Assembly: GCA_009919265.1 (NCBI GenBank)
Contig: RGCF01000003.1
Coordinates: 21,081-85,080, forward strand
DNA: 64,000 nt
Origin: Bacteroidota bacterium
Lineage (GTDB): Bacteria; Bacteroidota; Ignavibacteria; Kapaibacteriales; UBA961
Reading direction: 5' to 3'
Each line of letters begins with the position of its first letter. Positions within the stretch are counted from its first letter, which is position 1. Shown here one piece after another: positions 28,086 to 37,756 of the stretch. Below the pieces are notes generated by a model. That model did no database searches. It saw only the letters and a program-made list of their open reading frames with translations, and was not told the origin of the DNA. The translations under genes were made by a program, and so were the position numbers.

Positions 28086-30917
28086 ATGCGACTGATTTTC
28101 ACTTTTACTTTGTTGTTTCTTTGCAATACGCTATCATCATTTTCACAATCGATGATTAGAGGAACAATCACCGATAAATCTTCAAAGAAGTCTATTTCAT
28201 CTGCAACCATACGTGTCTTGGGAACATATTACGGAGCAATCTCAGATGGAAATGGAAATTATGCAATCAAAAATATCCCCGGCGGAAAAAACTACACACT
28301 TGAAATTACTCGAATCGGATATAGAAGTATAAAAAAAACAGGGATTATTCTTGCGAAATCAGATACAGCGATCTTAAATTTTTCAATGGAAGAGTCAAAT
28401 GTTTCGCTAGACAAAGATGTGATTGTCATAGGAGAAAGACCTCTCGTTGATGTTGAAGAAACACAAAGTATGCGTGCAGTAAACAGAGAAAATATCCAGC
28501 AGATGGTTGCCGAAAATGTGACAGATGTGTTGACCCAACAAACTGGTCTCGTCTCTCAAAACAAAGAGATTTTCATACGCGGGGGACGTGGATATGAAGC
28601 AGCATATTTGCTCGATGGAGTTTCCATACAAGATCCACTTGCAGGTACCGGTTTTGGATTGCAACTTTCAGCAAATTCATTGCAAGAAGTTGAAGTCATT
28701 ACAGGTGGATTTAATCCAGAATATGGTCAAGCAACAAGTGGAGTGATCAATATCAAAACACGCGAAGGCGCCTCCAAATATGAGGGCTCCGCTGCACTCA
28801 GAAGAGCATGGAGAATGTTTGATCGAAGCGCATTGGATAGGGATACCAATTCATCATTTTTGACGGATATATTGGAGCTGACATTCTCAGGACCCGAACC
28901 AATTACATCACAATTATTGCCTGCACTCGGACTGCAACTTCCTGGAAAAATTAGTTTCTTTACTAACTTTTACGGAAATGTTTCTGATGATTTAGTACCT
29001 GAATTCGCAAGAGCACCAATCAAGACTTCTCTCTTTTCACATGACTTCGCATTAAGACAAGACAATGCCATCAATATGATGGGAAAATTGACCTGGAATC
29101 TTTCGCCTTCACTTCGCTTTACTTATACTCATACCAGAAACTTTGCATTGAATCGTAATACGAGAACTGTTCAAACAAATCTTGAATATGTAGTTCCGGA
29201 TCCAGGATACCAATTTAATTTTCAAAGTAATGTTGATGGCGCTTTGTCCTATGCAACGATGCAGAAATTACATTCATTCACAATGTATCATTCGCTTGGT
29301 CCTTCAACATTATATGAAATACGCATCAGTAATTTCTTTACGCATCTAAAGGTAGATGCTAATGGAAGAAATTTTTCAGAATACACTGAACCACAAGACA
29401 TACCACAGATTCCTGCTGACTATTATGATACAGGAGATAGTACTAGACTAGGCATCATACCCGGTGATGGATTTTTCGATACCGGAAATGGATCAACTTG
29501 GCGAGAACACTATATGGATGAGTGGACAGTGCGCGGAGATCTTACCACATATTTATCCGAAAAAAATAAAATCAAAACGGGCGCTGAATTTCGTTTCCAA
29601 GAATTGCAACAAGCTGAGATTTTTTCTCCTTGGCTTGGTCCACTCGGTTTGAATAATGATATATTCAAAACTAATGCAACCGTAGGTGCATTCTATGCTC
29701 AAAACAATATCTCATTCAAAGGATTGATTTTGAATTATGGATTGAGAATGGATGTATGGGCACCTGGTTTATTGGTAGATCAAGCAATTGAAAATGAAAA
29801 TATTCCTACCATTACTGAAAAACAAAGAGAATCATATCGCGAAGGAACATTTGAAATGTTTGGTCGCAGATGGAAAGCTCGCTTGAGCCCACGACTCGGT
29901 GTTTCACATCCTATCACTGAAAATCAAATGCTGTTTTTTAGTTATGGGCATTTCAATAAACTTCCAAGACCTCAATTTGTCTATGCAAAACTATCTCCCC
30001 AAGCTGCAGGATCAAGTTTTCAACGCTATGGAAATCCTGATTTGAGTTTTGAGACAACAATCAGCTATGAATTGGGGATACGCAATCAATTGACTGAAAA
30101 TGATGTATTGACTATCACTGCATATTACAAAGACATTTTTGACTATGTGACTTCCAGAAGGATTCAAAATCAAAATCCTCGTTTGCTTGGTGGATCATTT
30201 ACTACATATATCAACGGAGATTATGCAAGATCCAGAGGTCTGGAAATCGAATATAAAAAACGCATAAGTGATTGGTTTTCAGGAGTTATTTCTGCTACAT
30301 ATTCGGTGGTAACAGGTAAATCCTCCTCAGCAGAACAAGCAGCACTTGTCGACCGTGGTTTAACATCTGAACGAATCACAGAAGATTTCATGCCATGGGA
30401 TAGACCTTTACAAATGAATGCAACCGCGAATGTTAATATTGCAAAAGGAAAACCACTATTGGGAATTGATGGCTTGGATGAAATGAATGCATTCCTCAGA
30501 TTTTTTTATCAAACCGGCATGCGATATACTCCCCAAGTACCAGTGATTGATCCATCAACTGGTAAACAGCAAGTATTGGACAATGGGAGACCTGTATATA
30601 GAATAGATGAAACAAAACCTTATGGAGCTATAGGTGATGCATGGTGGTGGATGGAATTGAATATCCAAAAAACACTTCATATTGGTGGCTCACCCATAAC
30701 ACTTACACTTGAGGTCATCAATCTTTTTGATAATAAGAATTCAACAATTCTAAATCCCGTTACTGGAAGAGCATATGAATATGGCGATGCAACACCCAAT
30801 GGAATGAATGATCCCTTATATCCTGATTTACAAGCACCGCTTTCTCCATATCAATTTAATCCGGCCCGTTATCTTTCAAGGAGAACTGTACGACTCGGAT
30901 TTTCTGCGGGGTTCTAA
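28086..30917 (+). CDS. TonB-dependent receptor with CarboxypepD_reg-like N-terminal domain
   Basis: IRGTITDKSSKKSISSATIRVLGT...; plug FIRGGRGYEAAYLLDGVSIQDPLAG...GGFNPEYGQATSGVINIKTREG; beta-barrel C-terminus. Confidence 0.93.
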   Translation: MRLIFTFTLLFLCNTLSSFSQSMIRGTITDKSSKKSISSATIRVLGTYYGAISDGNGNYAIKNIPGGKNYTLEITRIGYRSIKKTGIILAKSDTAILNFSMEESNVSLDKDVIVIGERPLVDVEETQSMRAVNRENIQQMVAENVTDVLTQQTGLVSQNKEIFIRGGRGYEAAYLLDGVSIQDPLAGTGFGLQLSANSLQEVEVITGGFNPEYGQATSGVINIKTREGASKYEGSAALRRAWRMFDRSALDRDTNSSFLTDILELTFSGPEPITSQLLPALGLQLPGKISFFTNFYGNVSDDLVPEFARAPIKTSLFSHDFALRQDNAINMMGKLTWNLSPSLRFTYTHTRNFALNRNTRTVQTNLEYVVPDPGYQFNFQSNVDGALSYATMQKLHSFTMYHSLGPSTLYEIRISNFFTHLKVDANGRNFSEYTEPQDIPQIPADYYDTGDSTRLGIIPGDGFFDTGNGSTWREHYMDEWTVRGDLTTYLSEKNKIKTGAEFRFQELQQAEIFSPWLGPLGLNNDIFKTNATVGAFYAQNNISFKGLILNYGLRMDVWAPGLLVDQAIENENIPTITEKQRESYREGTFEMFGRRWKARLSPRLGVSHPITENQMLFFSYGHFNKLPRPQFVYAKLSPQAAGSSFQRYGNPDLSFETTISYELGIRNQLTENDVLTITAYYKDIFDYVTSRRIQNQNPRLLGGSFTTYINGDYARSRGLEIEYKKRISDWFSGVISATYSVVTGKSSSAEQAALVDRGLTSERITEDFMPWDRPLQMNATANVNIAKGKPLLGIDGLDEMNAFLRFFYQTGMRYTPQVPVIDPSTGKQQVLDNGRPVYRIDETKPYGAIGDAWWWMELNIQKTLHIGGSPITLTLEVINLFDNKNSTILNPVTGRAYEYGDATPNGMNDPLYPDLQAPLSPYQFNPARYLSRRTVRLGFSAGF

Positions 30918-30919
30918 GC

Positions 30920-31819
30920 ATGAAAAATAGTTCAGCCATAGAACAAGCATATGAGCATTGCAGGAATGTCACATTCCATCATGCAAAGACCTTTTACTTC
31001 GCATCATTATTTCTCCAAAAAGAAAAAAGAAAAGCTTGTTATGCGGTCTATGCATTTTGTAGATATGTAGATGATTTAGTTGACAATGCACCTAAAGAAT
31101 CACTTATCGATGATACAATTCAACTTGTTGAGAAATGGCGAAAAGCAATAAGAAGCGTTTATGACGGTGATGCACGAGATACACTCGATAAGAGCACATC
31201 ATTAGTCATGAAAGCTTGGGCAGATACACTTTCACAGTATGCAATTCCTTCACATCTTCCCGAAGAATTGATTGAGGGTGTTTTGATGGATACCTATCTT
31301 GATCGATTCGATACATTCGATGAATTATATACTTATTGTTATAAAGTTGCTTCCGTCGTCGGTTTGATGACTTCTGAAATTTTTCAATATTCTCATTCCG
31401 ATGCCCTGCCGCATGCAATTGATCTTGGAATTGCAATGCAATTGACCAATATATGTAGGGATATTGCCGAAGATGCTGATAGAGGAAGGATTTATCTTCC
31501 TAAAGAAGAGTTGATTGCTTTCAATGTAACTGAAGAAGACATTTTGCACAAGCAATGTACACCTACTTTTCAAGCACTCATGAAATTTCAAGTGGAAAGA
31601 GCCAATGCATATTATGACAGTGCAGATAAAGGCATTCCATATCTTGATAGAGACAGTAGATTAACCGTACAATTAATGAGTACGAATTATCGCAGGATTC
31701 TAAACAAATTGCAATCAATGGAATATAATCCTTACCCAAAGAGAGCGCATTTAACATTTTCTGAAAAACTACTTGCTGTACCTAGAGCTTATATTCAAAC
31801 AAAACAGATGAAGCAATGA
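30920..31819 (+). CDS. phytoene/squalene synthase family protein
   Basis: KRKACYAVYAFCRYVDDLVDN; AMQLTNICRDIAEDADRGRIYLPKEEL. Confidence 0.92.
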   Translation: MKNSSAIEQAYEHCRNVTFHHAKTFYFASLFLQKEKRKACYAVYAFCRYVDDLVDNAPKESLIDDTIQLVEKWRKAIRSVYDGDARDTLDKSTSLVMKAWADTLSQYAIPSHLPEELIEGVLMDTYLDRFDTFDELYTYCYKVASVVGLMTSEIFQYSHSDALPHAIDLGIAMQLTNICRDIAEDADRGRIYLPKEELIAFNVTEEDILHKQCTPTFQALMKFQVERANAYYDSADKGIPYLDRDSRLTVQLMSTNYRRILNKLQSMEYNPYPKRAHLTFSEKLLAVPRAYIQTKQMKQ

Positions 31820-32751
31820 ATATTCTAAAACCTCATCCATTGAAACCCGGTTCTACAATTGGCATCATATCGCCTGCATCTCCACAAAGAGATCCTCTTC
31901 GCTTGCAAAGAGGTATAGCTTATATTGAATCGAAAGGGTATAAAGTGGTACTAGGTAAGTATGCACAAAATAATCATGCGGGATATTTAGCCGGAACAGA
32001 TGAGCAAAGAATCGAAGATATCGAAACAATGTTTGCTGATGATACAATTGATGCAATCATGTGTGCAAGAGGTGGATATGGGACAACCAGAATTCTTCCG
32101 AATGTGAATTATGACATCATTCGTTCAAATCCCAAAATATTTGTAGGATTTTCGGATACAACTGCATTGCAATCTGCCATTTTGAATGAAGCAGGTCTGA
32201 TTACCTTTTCAGGTGCAATGCCATCCGTTGATTTTGCAGATGAAATTGATCCATTTACTGAAGAATCATTCTGGGCTGTCCTTCAACATGATATTGCGCA
32301 TTCTACAATCACAGTTGATGTATTGACAACATATGCAAAGGGTAAAGCTGAAGGAAGATTGATTTGTGGGAATATGTGCTTATTGACCACATTATGTGGA
32401 TCTGAATACTTACCTTCATTTCAAGATATGATTGTTATGATTGAAGATATCGGGGAAGAACCATATCGTATCGACAGATATTTTTCTCAACTTGAACTAT
32501 CAGGATATCTTCAAACAATCAATGCACTATTGATTGGAGATTTCACTCCGCCAACAAATCCGGCGGTATCTGTTCCTCAGCGACCCTATGAAGATATCAT
32601 TCAAGATTATGCAGGACGAATCAATGTTCCTGTATTTGGTACTTTTCCCTATGGGCACATCAATAGAAAACTAACGCTTCCATTCGGCATCAATATTTCA
32701 GTGGATGCGGATAAAGGTACGATTGTGTTCAATGAATCGCAATTTGCTTGA
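31816..32751 (+). CDS. ldcA: LD-carboxypeptidase (S66, murein tetrapeptide carboxypeptidase)
   Basis: LKPGSTIGIISPASP; ARGGYGTTRILPNVNYDIIRSNPKIFVGFSDTTAL; GNMCLLTTLCGSEY. Confidence 0.92.
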   Translation: MNILKPHPLKPGSTIGIISPASPQRDPLRLQRGIAYIESKGYKVVLGKYAQNNHAGYLAGTDEQRIEDIETMFADDTIDAIMCARGGYGTTRILPNVNYDIIRSNPKIFVGFSDTTALQSAILNEAGLITFSGAMPSVDFADEIDPFTEESFWAVLQHDIAHSTITVDVLTTYAKGKAEGRLICGNMCLLTTLCGSEYLPSFQDMIVMIEDIGEEPYRIDRYFSQLELSGYLQTINALLIGDFTPPTNPAVSVPQRPYEDIIQDYAGRINVPVFGTFPYGHINRKLTLPFGINISVDADKGTIVFNESQFA

Positions 32752-32752
32752 A

Positions 32753-33385
32753 TTAAGGTAAGAATTGTTTGCTAAGTCCCGCTTCTATTCGTTCTAAATT
32801 TCTCAGTGCGGTTGAACTTATATGTTCATATTCTTTATCGCATTGAATAAACACAACTTTTAGCTCAGGGTACATTGTCTCCATGAATCGTAATTGATTC
32901 ACTTCATAATCAAGATCATCCCCATTTCTTAGACCCTTCACCAATGTGACATTTGCATATGTAGAATGTTGTTCAATGAACTGCGTGAGTAAACCAGTGA
33001 ATTCAGCTGTTTCAAAATCATGCAAAGCTTCAATATTCCAAGTGGAATGCTCACCATCTTTTTCAGGATTTATGCCGCGAGCAATAATAACCTTATCAAA
33101 AATTGCAGAAGCTTTATGAACGATATTCAAATGCCCTAAATGAAATGGACTAAATGAGCCCGCGTAAATCGCTATAGTAGGTCGATGTTGCTGAAGAAAA
33201 GATAGTATCTCCTGAGCATCATCTGTAGATTGTAGATACTCAATGCGTGCTTTTATTAATAAGGGATATGGAATTGACTGCAATGTTTTTAACAATGCAA
33301 GTTCATGTAGAATCCTTTCGAATGACCGTTCATTGCCATTCAATCGTGCATCAAAGGATGTAAATGTGTTCTGTACTTCTTGCAT
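32753..33385 (-). CDS. pantetheine-phosphate adenylyltransferase-like protein with ~67-aa N-terminal extension
   Basis: AIYAGSFSPFHLGHLNIVHKASAIFDKVIIARGINPEK...LVKGLRNGDDLDYEVNQLRFMETM...HISSTALRNL; no ATG between the ORF start and the catalytic domain. Confidence 0.8.
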   Translation of the reverse strand: MQEVQNTFTSFDARLNGNERSFERILHELALLKTLQSIPYPLLIKARIEYLQSTDDAQEILSFLQQHRPTIAIYAGSFSPFHLGHLNIVHKASAIFDKVIIARGINPEKDGEHSTWNIEALHDFETAEFTGLLTQFIEQHSTYANVTLVKGLRNGDDLDYEVNQLRFMETMYPELKVVFIQCDKEYEHISSTALRNLERIEAGLSKQFLP

Positions 33386-33440
33386 GATTCAAGTCAGGAT
33401 AAAAAAGGGGCACTATATTCATACTGCCCCTTGATAATAT

Positions 33441-34616
33441 TCAGATTGCTTCAACAATCATTGCGCTTGCCTCGCCTCCACCGATACACAGTGTTGCAAG
33501 GCCATATCGTTTGCCATGTGTTTTTAATGCGTGGAGCAATGTAGTCAAAACTCTTGCACCTGATGCCCCAATTGGATGTCCAAGAGCAATTGCACCTCCA
33601 TGCACATTCATTTTTTCGACAGGAATATTGAGTGTATTTTTTGCCGCGAGTGCAGTCACTGCGAATGCTTCATTTACTTCAAATAGATCAATATCTCCAA
33701 TACTCAATCCCGCTTTGTTCAACACAGTTTCAATTGCATGAATTGGGGCGGTATTGAAATCCTCAGGTTTATGTGCATATGATGCATGTGCAATCACTTT
33801 TGCAATTGGTTTCAGATTATGTTTTGAAACTGCTTGTTCAGAAGCCAATACAATTGCTGCAGCGCCATCATCTATGGAACTTGCATTTGCTGCAGTAACA
33901 GTGCCATCTTTAGTAAATACCGGTTTCAATGAAGGAATTTTGTCAAAGCGAACTTTGCCGGGTTCTTCATCTTCGGAGATAATTACATTTCCTTTTTTGT
34001 CTTCAATGATCACTTGTGCAATTTCATTTGAAAATGCACCTGATTTTTGTGCTTCGATTGCACGATTATAGCTCATGATCGCATATTCATCTTGCATGGA
34101 TCGATCAATCGAACAATCCTTTGCACATTGTTCAGCGAAATTTCCCATTGGTGCAAATGCATATGCATCTGTCAAGCCATCAAAAGCCATTGAGTCAATA
34201 ACTTGACCATTTCCATAACGATAACCCGTTCTACCTTTTGGAAGAAGATATGGAGCATTGGTCATTGATTCTTGTCCGCCTGCTACAACAATTTCAGCAT
34301 CACCACAACGGATAGCTTGATCGCCAAGCATGACAGATTTCAAACCGCTTCCGCAAACTTTATTGATGGTCATACATGGAATGCTATTGGGGAGTCCTGC
34401 GCCAAGCGCAGCTTGTCTTGCAGGAGCTTGGCCTATTCCTGCAGTGAGCACATTACCCATGATGACTTCACTCACGCTTGCAGGATCTACACCTGCTTCG
34501 TCCAAAGCAGATTTGATAGCAATTGATCCCAACTGAGGTGCGTTAAATGCAGAAAGTGATCCAAGAAATGCACCAATTGGTGTTCTTTTTGCCGATATGA
34601 TAAATGAATGTGACAT
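33441..34616 (-). CDS. atoB: acetyl-CoA C-acetyltransferase (thiolase)
   Basis: TINKVCGSGLKSVM; GGQESMTNAPYLL; NEAFAVTALAAKN; GGAIALGHPIGASGARVL; CIGGGEASAMIVE. Confidence 0.93.
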   Translation of the reverse strand: MSHSFIISAKRTPIGAFLGSLSAFNAPQLGSIAIKSALDEAGVDPASVSEVIMGNVLTAGIGQAPARQAALGAGLPNSIPCMTINKVCGSGLKSVMLGDQAIRCGDAEIVVAGGQESMTNAPYLLPKGRTGYRYGNGQVIDSMAFDGLTDAYAFAPMGNFAEQCAKDCSIDRSMQDEYAIMSYNRAIEAQKSGAFSNEIAQVIIEDKKGNVIISEDEEPGKVRFDKIPSLKPVFTKDGTVTAANASSIDDGAAAIVLASEQAVSKHNLKPIAKVIAHASYAHKPEDFNTAPIHAIETVLNKAGLSIGDIDLFEVNEAFAVTALAAKNTLNIPVEKMNVHGGAIALGHPIGASGARVLTTLLHALKTHGKRYGLATLCIGGGEASAMIVEAI

Positions 34617-34640
34617 GATTGAGTTTTGTATTGGTGAATA

Positions 34641-36224
34641 TTATTTTGCTATTGACATGCTGCGACGCTCACGAATCACAACAACTTTAATTTGACCCGG
34701 ATATTCCATGTCATTTTCAATTTGGGCAGCTAAATCATGTGCGATTTGATCTGCTCTCAAATCATCCACTCTTTCCGGTTCGACGATCACGCGTACTTCA
34801 CGACCTGCTTGGATTGCATATGTTTTTGTGACGCCCTCAAATGCTGTTGCCAATTCTTCAAGTTTTTCAAGTCTCTTCACATAATTTTCAACAGATTCGC
34901 GGCGCGCACCGGGACGAGCACCACTGATACTATCAGCAGCCTGCACGATTACGGCGATGGCACTTTCCATTTCAATATCTTCATGGTGAGCACCAATTGC
35001 ATTACATACGATTGGATCTTCTTTGAATTTCTTTGCTAGATCAAAACCAAGTAGTGCATGAGGTCCTTCAATATTACGATCAACGCATTTACCAACATCA
35101 TGTAAAAGACCTGCTCTTTTTGCTTTGTGTACATCGAGTCCTAATTCAACAGCCATTACGCCACAGAGATATCCAACCTCAATTGAATGATGTAATAGAT
35201 TCTGTCCATAACTTGAACGATATTTCATCTTTCCAATATGTCTAATCAATTCTGGATGCATATTTGGAATATTGAGTTCCATCAATGCAGATTCTCCAAC
35301 TCTGATTATTTCTTCTTCAAGTTCCTTGCGTGCTTTATCTACAACTTCTTCAATGCGTGCCGGATGAATTCTTCCATCTGACATTAATCGCTCGAGTGCG
35401 ACTCTTGCAACTTCTCTTCTGAATGGATCAAATCCTGAGATAACTACAGCTTCAGGTGTATCATCAATGATGAGGTCAATTCCTGTTGCAGCTTCAAAGG
35501 CACGGATATTTCTTCCTTCACGACCAATAATACGGCCTTTCATTTCATCGCTTGCAAGATTAACTACAGAAACAGTTGTTTCTACACAATGATCAGATGC
35601 AGTGCGTTGAATTGCTTGTATAACCAGTTTTTGCGCTTCTTTATGAGCGCTGATTTTTGCTTCATCTCGAATGTCTTTTATCGTTTGAGCAGCTTCGAGC
35701 TTTGCATCATCAACCATATTTTCCATGAGGAATTTCTTTGCATCCTCTCTGGACATACCTGTAATGCGTTCCAATCGAACGGTTTGCTCTTCCAATAGCG
35801 TGTCTATTTTCTTTGCCTTATCTCGAGTTGATTGCTCTTTTTTTCGAATTTCTTCATCTCTTTGCGAGAAGGATTGCTCGGCTTGTTGAATGGTTTTCTC
35901 TTTTCGTGTTATCAATTCAAGTTTATTCTCAATTGATTCTTCGCGTTGAGACATTTGTTGTTCCAATTGTTTGATTTGCTTGCGTCTGTCTTGAGTTTCA
36001 TTTTCGAATTCTTGTCTATTCTTATGCCACTCTTCTTTAACTTCAAGCAATTTTTCTTTTTTGAGTGCCGCTGCTTCTTTTCCTGCTTCCTCAATGATGA
36101 GTTTTTTTCTTTCTTCTGCTTCGCCAATTTTAGCTTTACCAACTCTGCTGCCCACAAAATATGCAAGCACAAAGCCGACGGCAAAACCAACGATGCTTAA
36201 TGCGATAATGTTTATTTCATTCAT
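34641..36224 (-). CDS. rny: ribonuclease Y
   Basis: N-terminal TM plus long coiled coil, KH (GRIIGREGRNIRAFEAATG), HD domain (RAGLLHDVGK), IKVVVIRERRSMSIAK. Confidence 0.97.
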   Translation of the reverse strand: MNEINIIALSIVGFAVGFVLAYFVGSRVGKAKIGEAEERKKLIIEEAGKEAAALKKEKLLEVKEEWHKNRQEFENETQDRRKQIKQLEQQMSQREESIENKLELITRKEKTIQQAEQSFSQRDEEIRKKEQSTRDKAKKIDTLLEEQTVRLERITGMSREDAKKFLMENMVDDAKLEAAQTIKDIRDEAKISAHKEAQKLVIQAIQRTASDHCVETTVSVVNLASDEMKGRIIGREGRNIRAFEAATGIDLIIDDTPEAVVISGFDPFRREVARVALERLMSDGRIHPARIEEVVDKARKELEEEIIRVGESALMELNIPNMHPELIRHIGKMKYRSSYGQNLLHHSIEVGYLCGVMAVELGLDVHKAKRAGLLHDVGKCVDRNIEGPHALLGFDLAKKFKEDPIVCNAIGAHHEDIEMESAIAVIVQAADSISGARPGARRESVENYVKRLEKLEELATAFEGVTKTYAIQAGREVRVIVEPERVDDLRADQIAHDLAAQIENDMEYPGQIKVVVIRERRSMSIAK

Positions 36225-36327
36225 GATTATCTAAACCTTTACATTTCAATGCATGCCTAAGCATGTAAATATGGAGTGAATGCGAACATTCCTTCCGATC
36301 TATATTGATTAATTGTTGCAAATAATG

Positions 36328-36572
36328 CCGCTTCATACTTTAAGCGTATCCGAAGATACATTGCCGAAGACGAGACAAAAGAACTCTCTTCACACACGGT
36401 GGGTACCATCCTTCATATATTTTACGTCCACTGAACCCTCATATTGCAGGCCCATGGCTTGCGAGGATTACGGTTTCCCGTTGAGGCCTGTAATTTATAC
36501 AAAGAGCCTAGTTCCCTATGATTTCATTTATAAGTTCTTTATTATGACGTGTGACAAAAAAGTATGAAGCGG
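36328..36572 (-). ncRNA. ssrS: candidate 6S RNA
   Basis: Starts ~10 nt after the zapA stop on the same strand; ends are perfect 14-nt inverted repeats (CCGCTTCATACTTT 36328-36341 / AAAGTATGAAGCGG 36559-36572); internal nested rod helices GAAC..CTC..CAGGCC / GGCCTG..GAG..GTTC; 6S-like 3' half GGGUUCAGUGG...GGUACCCACC; no ORF. Confidence 0.65.
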
Positions 36573-36581
36573 TGTTAATGA

Positions 36582-36866
36582 TTATTGATTTTTTACCTGC
36601 TCTTTGAGAAACACCGCCATGTTCTCAAGTTCAGAAGCGAGTATTGAGCTATCTTTTTCTAATTGCTCCACTGCATTGATTTTCTGTTCTGCTAAATTCA
36701 ATGCTGCTACAATTGCTTGCATTTGCGTGGATTGATCCATCATGCCTGCTTGAAGCGCTTTTATTTGATCATCCACTTCTTTGGCAGCACGAATCAATTT
36801 TTCTTCATCGTCGCCGCGAAGTGAAAACTCTTTGCCACCTATAGTGACCTTTACTTGTATAGACAT
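36582..36866 (-). CDS. zapA: cell division protein ZapA
   Basis: VKVTIGGKEFSLRGDDEEKLIRAAKEVDDQIKAL...AALNLAEQ followed by coiled coil. Confidence 0.9.
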   Translation of the reverse strand: MSIQVKVTIGGKEFSLRGDDEEKLIRAAKEVDDQIKALQAGMMDQSTQMQAIVAALNLAEQKINAVEQLEKDSSILASELENMAVFLKEQVKNQ

Positions 36867-36885
36867 TTCTTATCTCTTTATGCTG

Positions 36886-37755
36886 TTATTTCAATGACCG
36901 AGAATATCGTTCCAAGAATGCTTTATCATCCTCAGATAAATCTTCAAATTGATTGTCAAGTAGTTTTTCCAAAATCACATTCAGCATTTCTTCATCATCA
37001 ATATCATCTTCTATCAATATAGATTGTGTTTCTTCATTTTGTTGAATGATGATATTAATCATCGTTTTTTCATCTCTTCTCATTGGCTGACTTGTAATTG
37101 GCACATAGGTTGGCATTGTAGATTTCACAAATGGCTGATATTGTTTTTCTTTTGAAGCCAAACGAACATGTGACCACATCAAACCAGACAAAAGTCCAAT
37201 CATTATTCCAGTACCCGACTCAAGTGCATAGGTATACATTTGCATTGTATTCCCTGAAAACATTGATGCACCAAGAAATACAAATCCAAATCCAATCGTG
37301 AATGTTGCAATAATGCTTATGCGCAATTTTGTAAGTGCTGGAATATCAATTGCTGGTGAGCGAATGATTGTCATTGCAAGCGAAGCGCTATAAAGCATGC
37401 CATACAGGCCAGCACCCATTGGTGGACAATCCATGGGCATCGCTGAATACATGAGACCAATAATGAGGGCACCAATCGTCAAGCCTAGGAAGAATACAAA
37501 GTCATGCGACAACTGTATCACTTCTCTCCCCAACCAAAAGTAAATAGGTATCCCGATGAAAGCCAACAAAGCGGAATCAATGGCGAAGATATGCGTAGCA
37601 ATACGCCACCATTCATTCCCTTCAATAACTTTTTGAGGAATGAGAGTCAATGCTGATGATAGGTCACCAATGATGAGTTGCGCGATGAAGAACAGAGACA
37701 TCAAGGTGAGCATGAGCATCAAAAAAAATGGCCTATGCACACTCTTTGAAGTCAT
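36886..37755 (-). CDS. rhomboid-like membrane protein, catalytic residues apparently absent, DUF6576-like C-terminus
   Basis: EGNEWWRIATHIFAID rhomboid-like segment, TM array; C-terminal DDEEMLNVILEKLLDNQFEDLSEDDKAFLERYSRSLK. Confidence 0.6.
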   Translation of the reverse strand: MTSKSVHRPFFLMLMLTLMSLFFIAQLIIGDLSSALTLIPQKVIEGNEWWRIATHIFAIDSALLAFIGIPIYFWLGREVIQLSHDFVFFLGLTIGALIIGLMYSAMPMDCPPMGAGLYGMLYSASLAMTIIRSPAIDIPALTKLRISIIATFTIGFGFVFLGASMFSGNTMQMYTYALESGTGIMIGLLSGLMWSHVRLASKEKQYQPFVKSTMPTYVPITSQPMRRDEKTMINIIIQQNEETQSILIEDDIDDEEMLNVILEKLLDNQFEDLSEDDKAFLERYSRSLK

Positions 37756-37756
37756 G

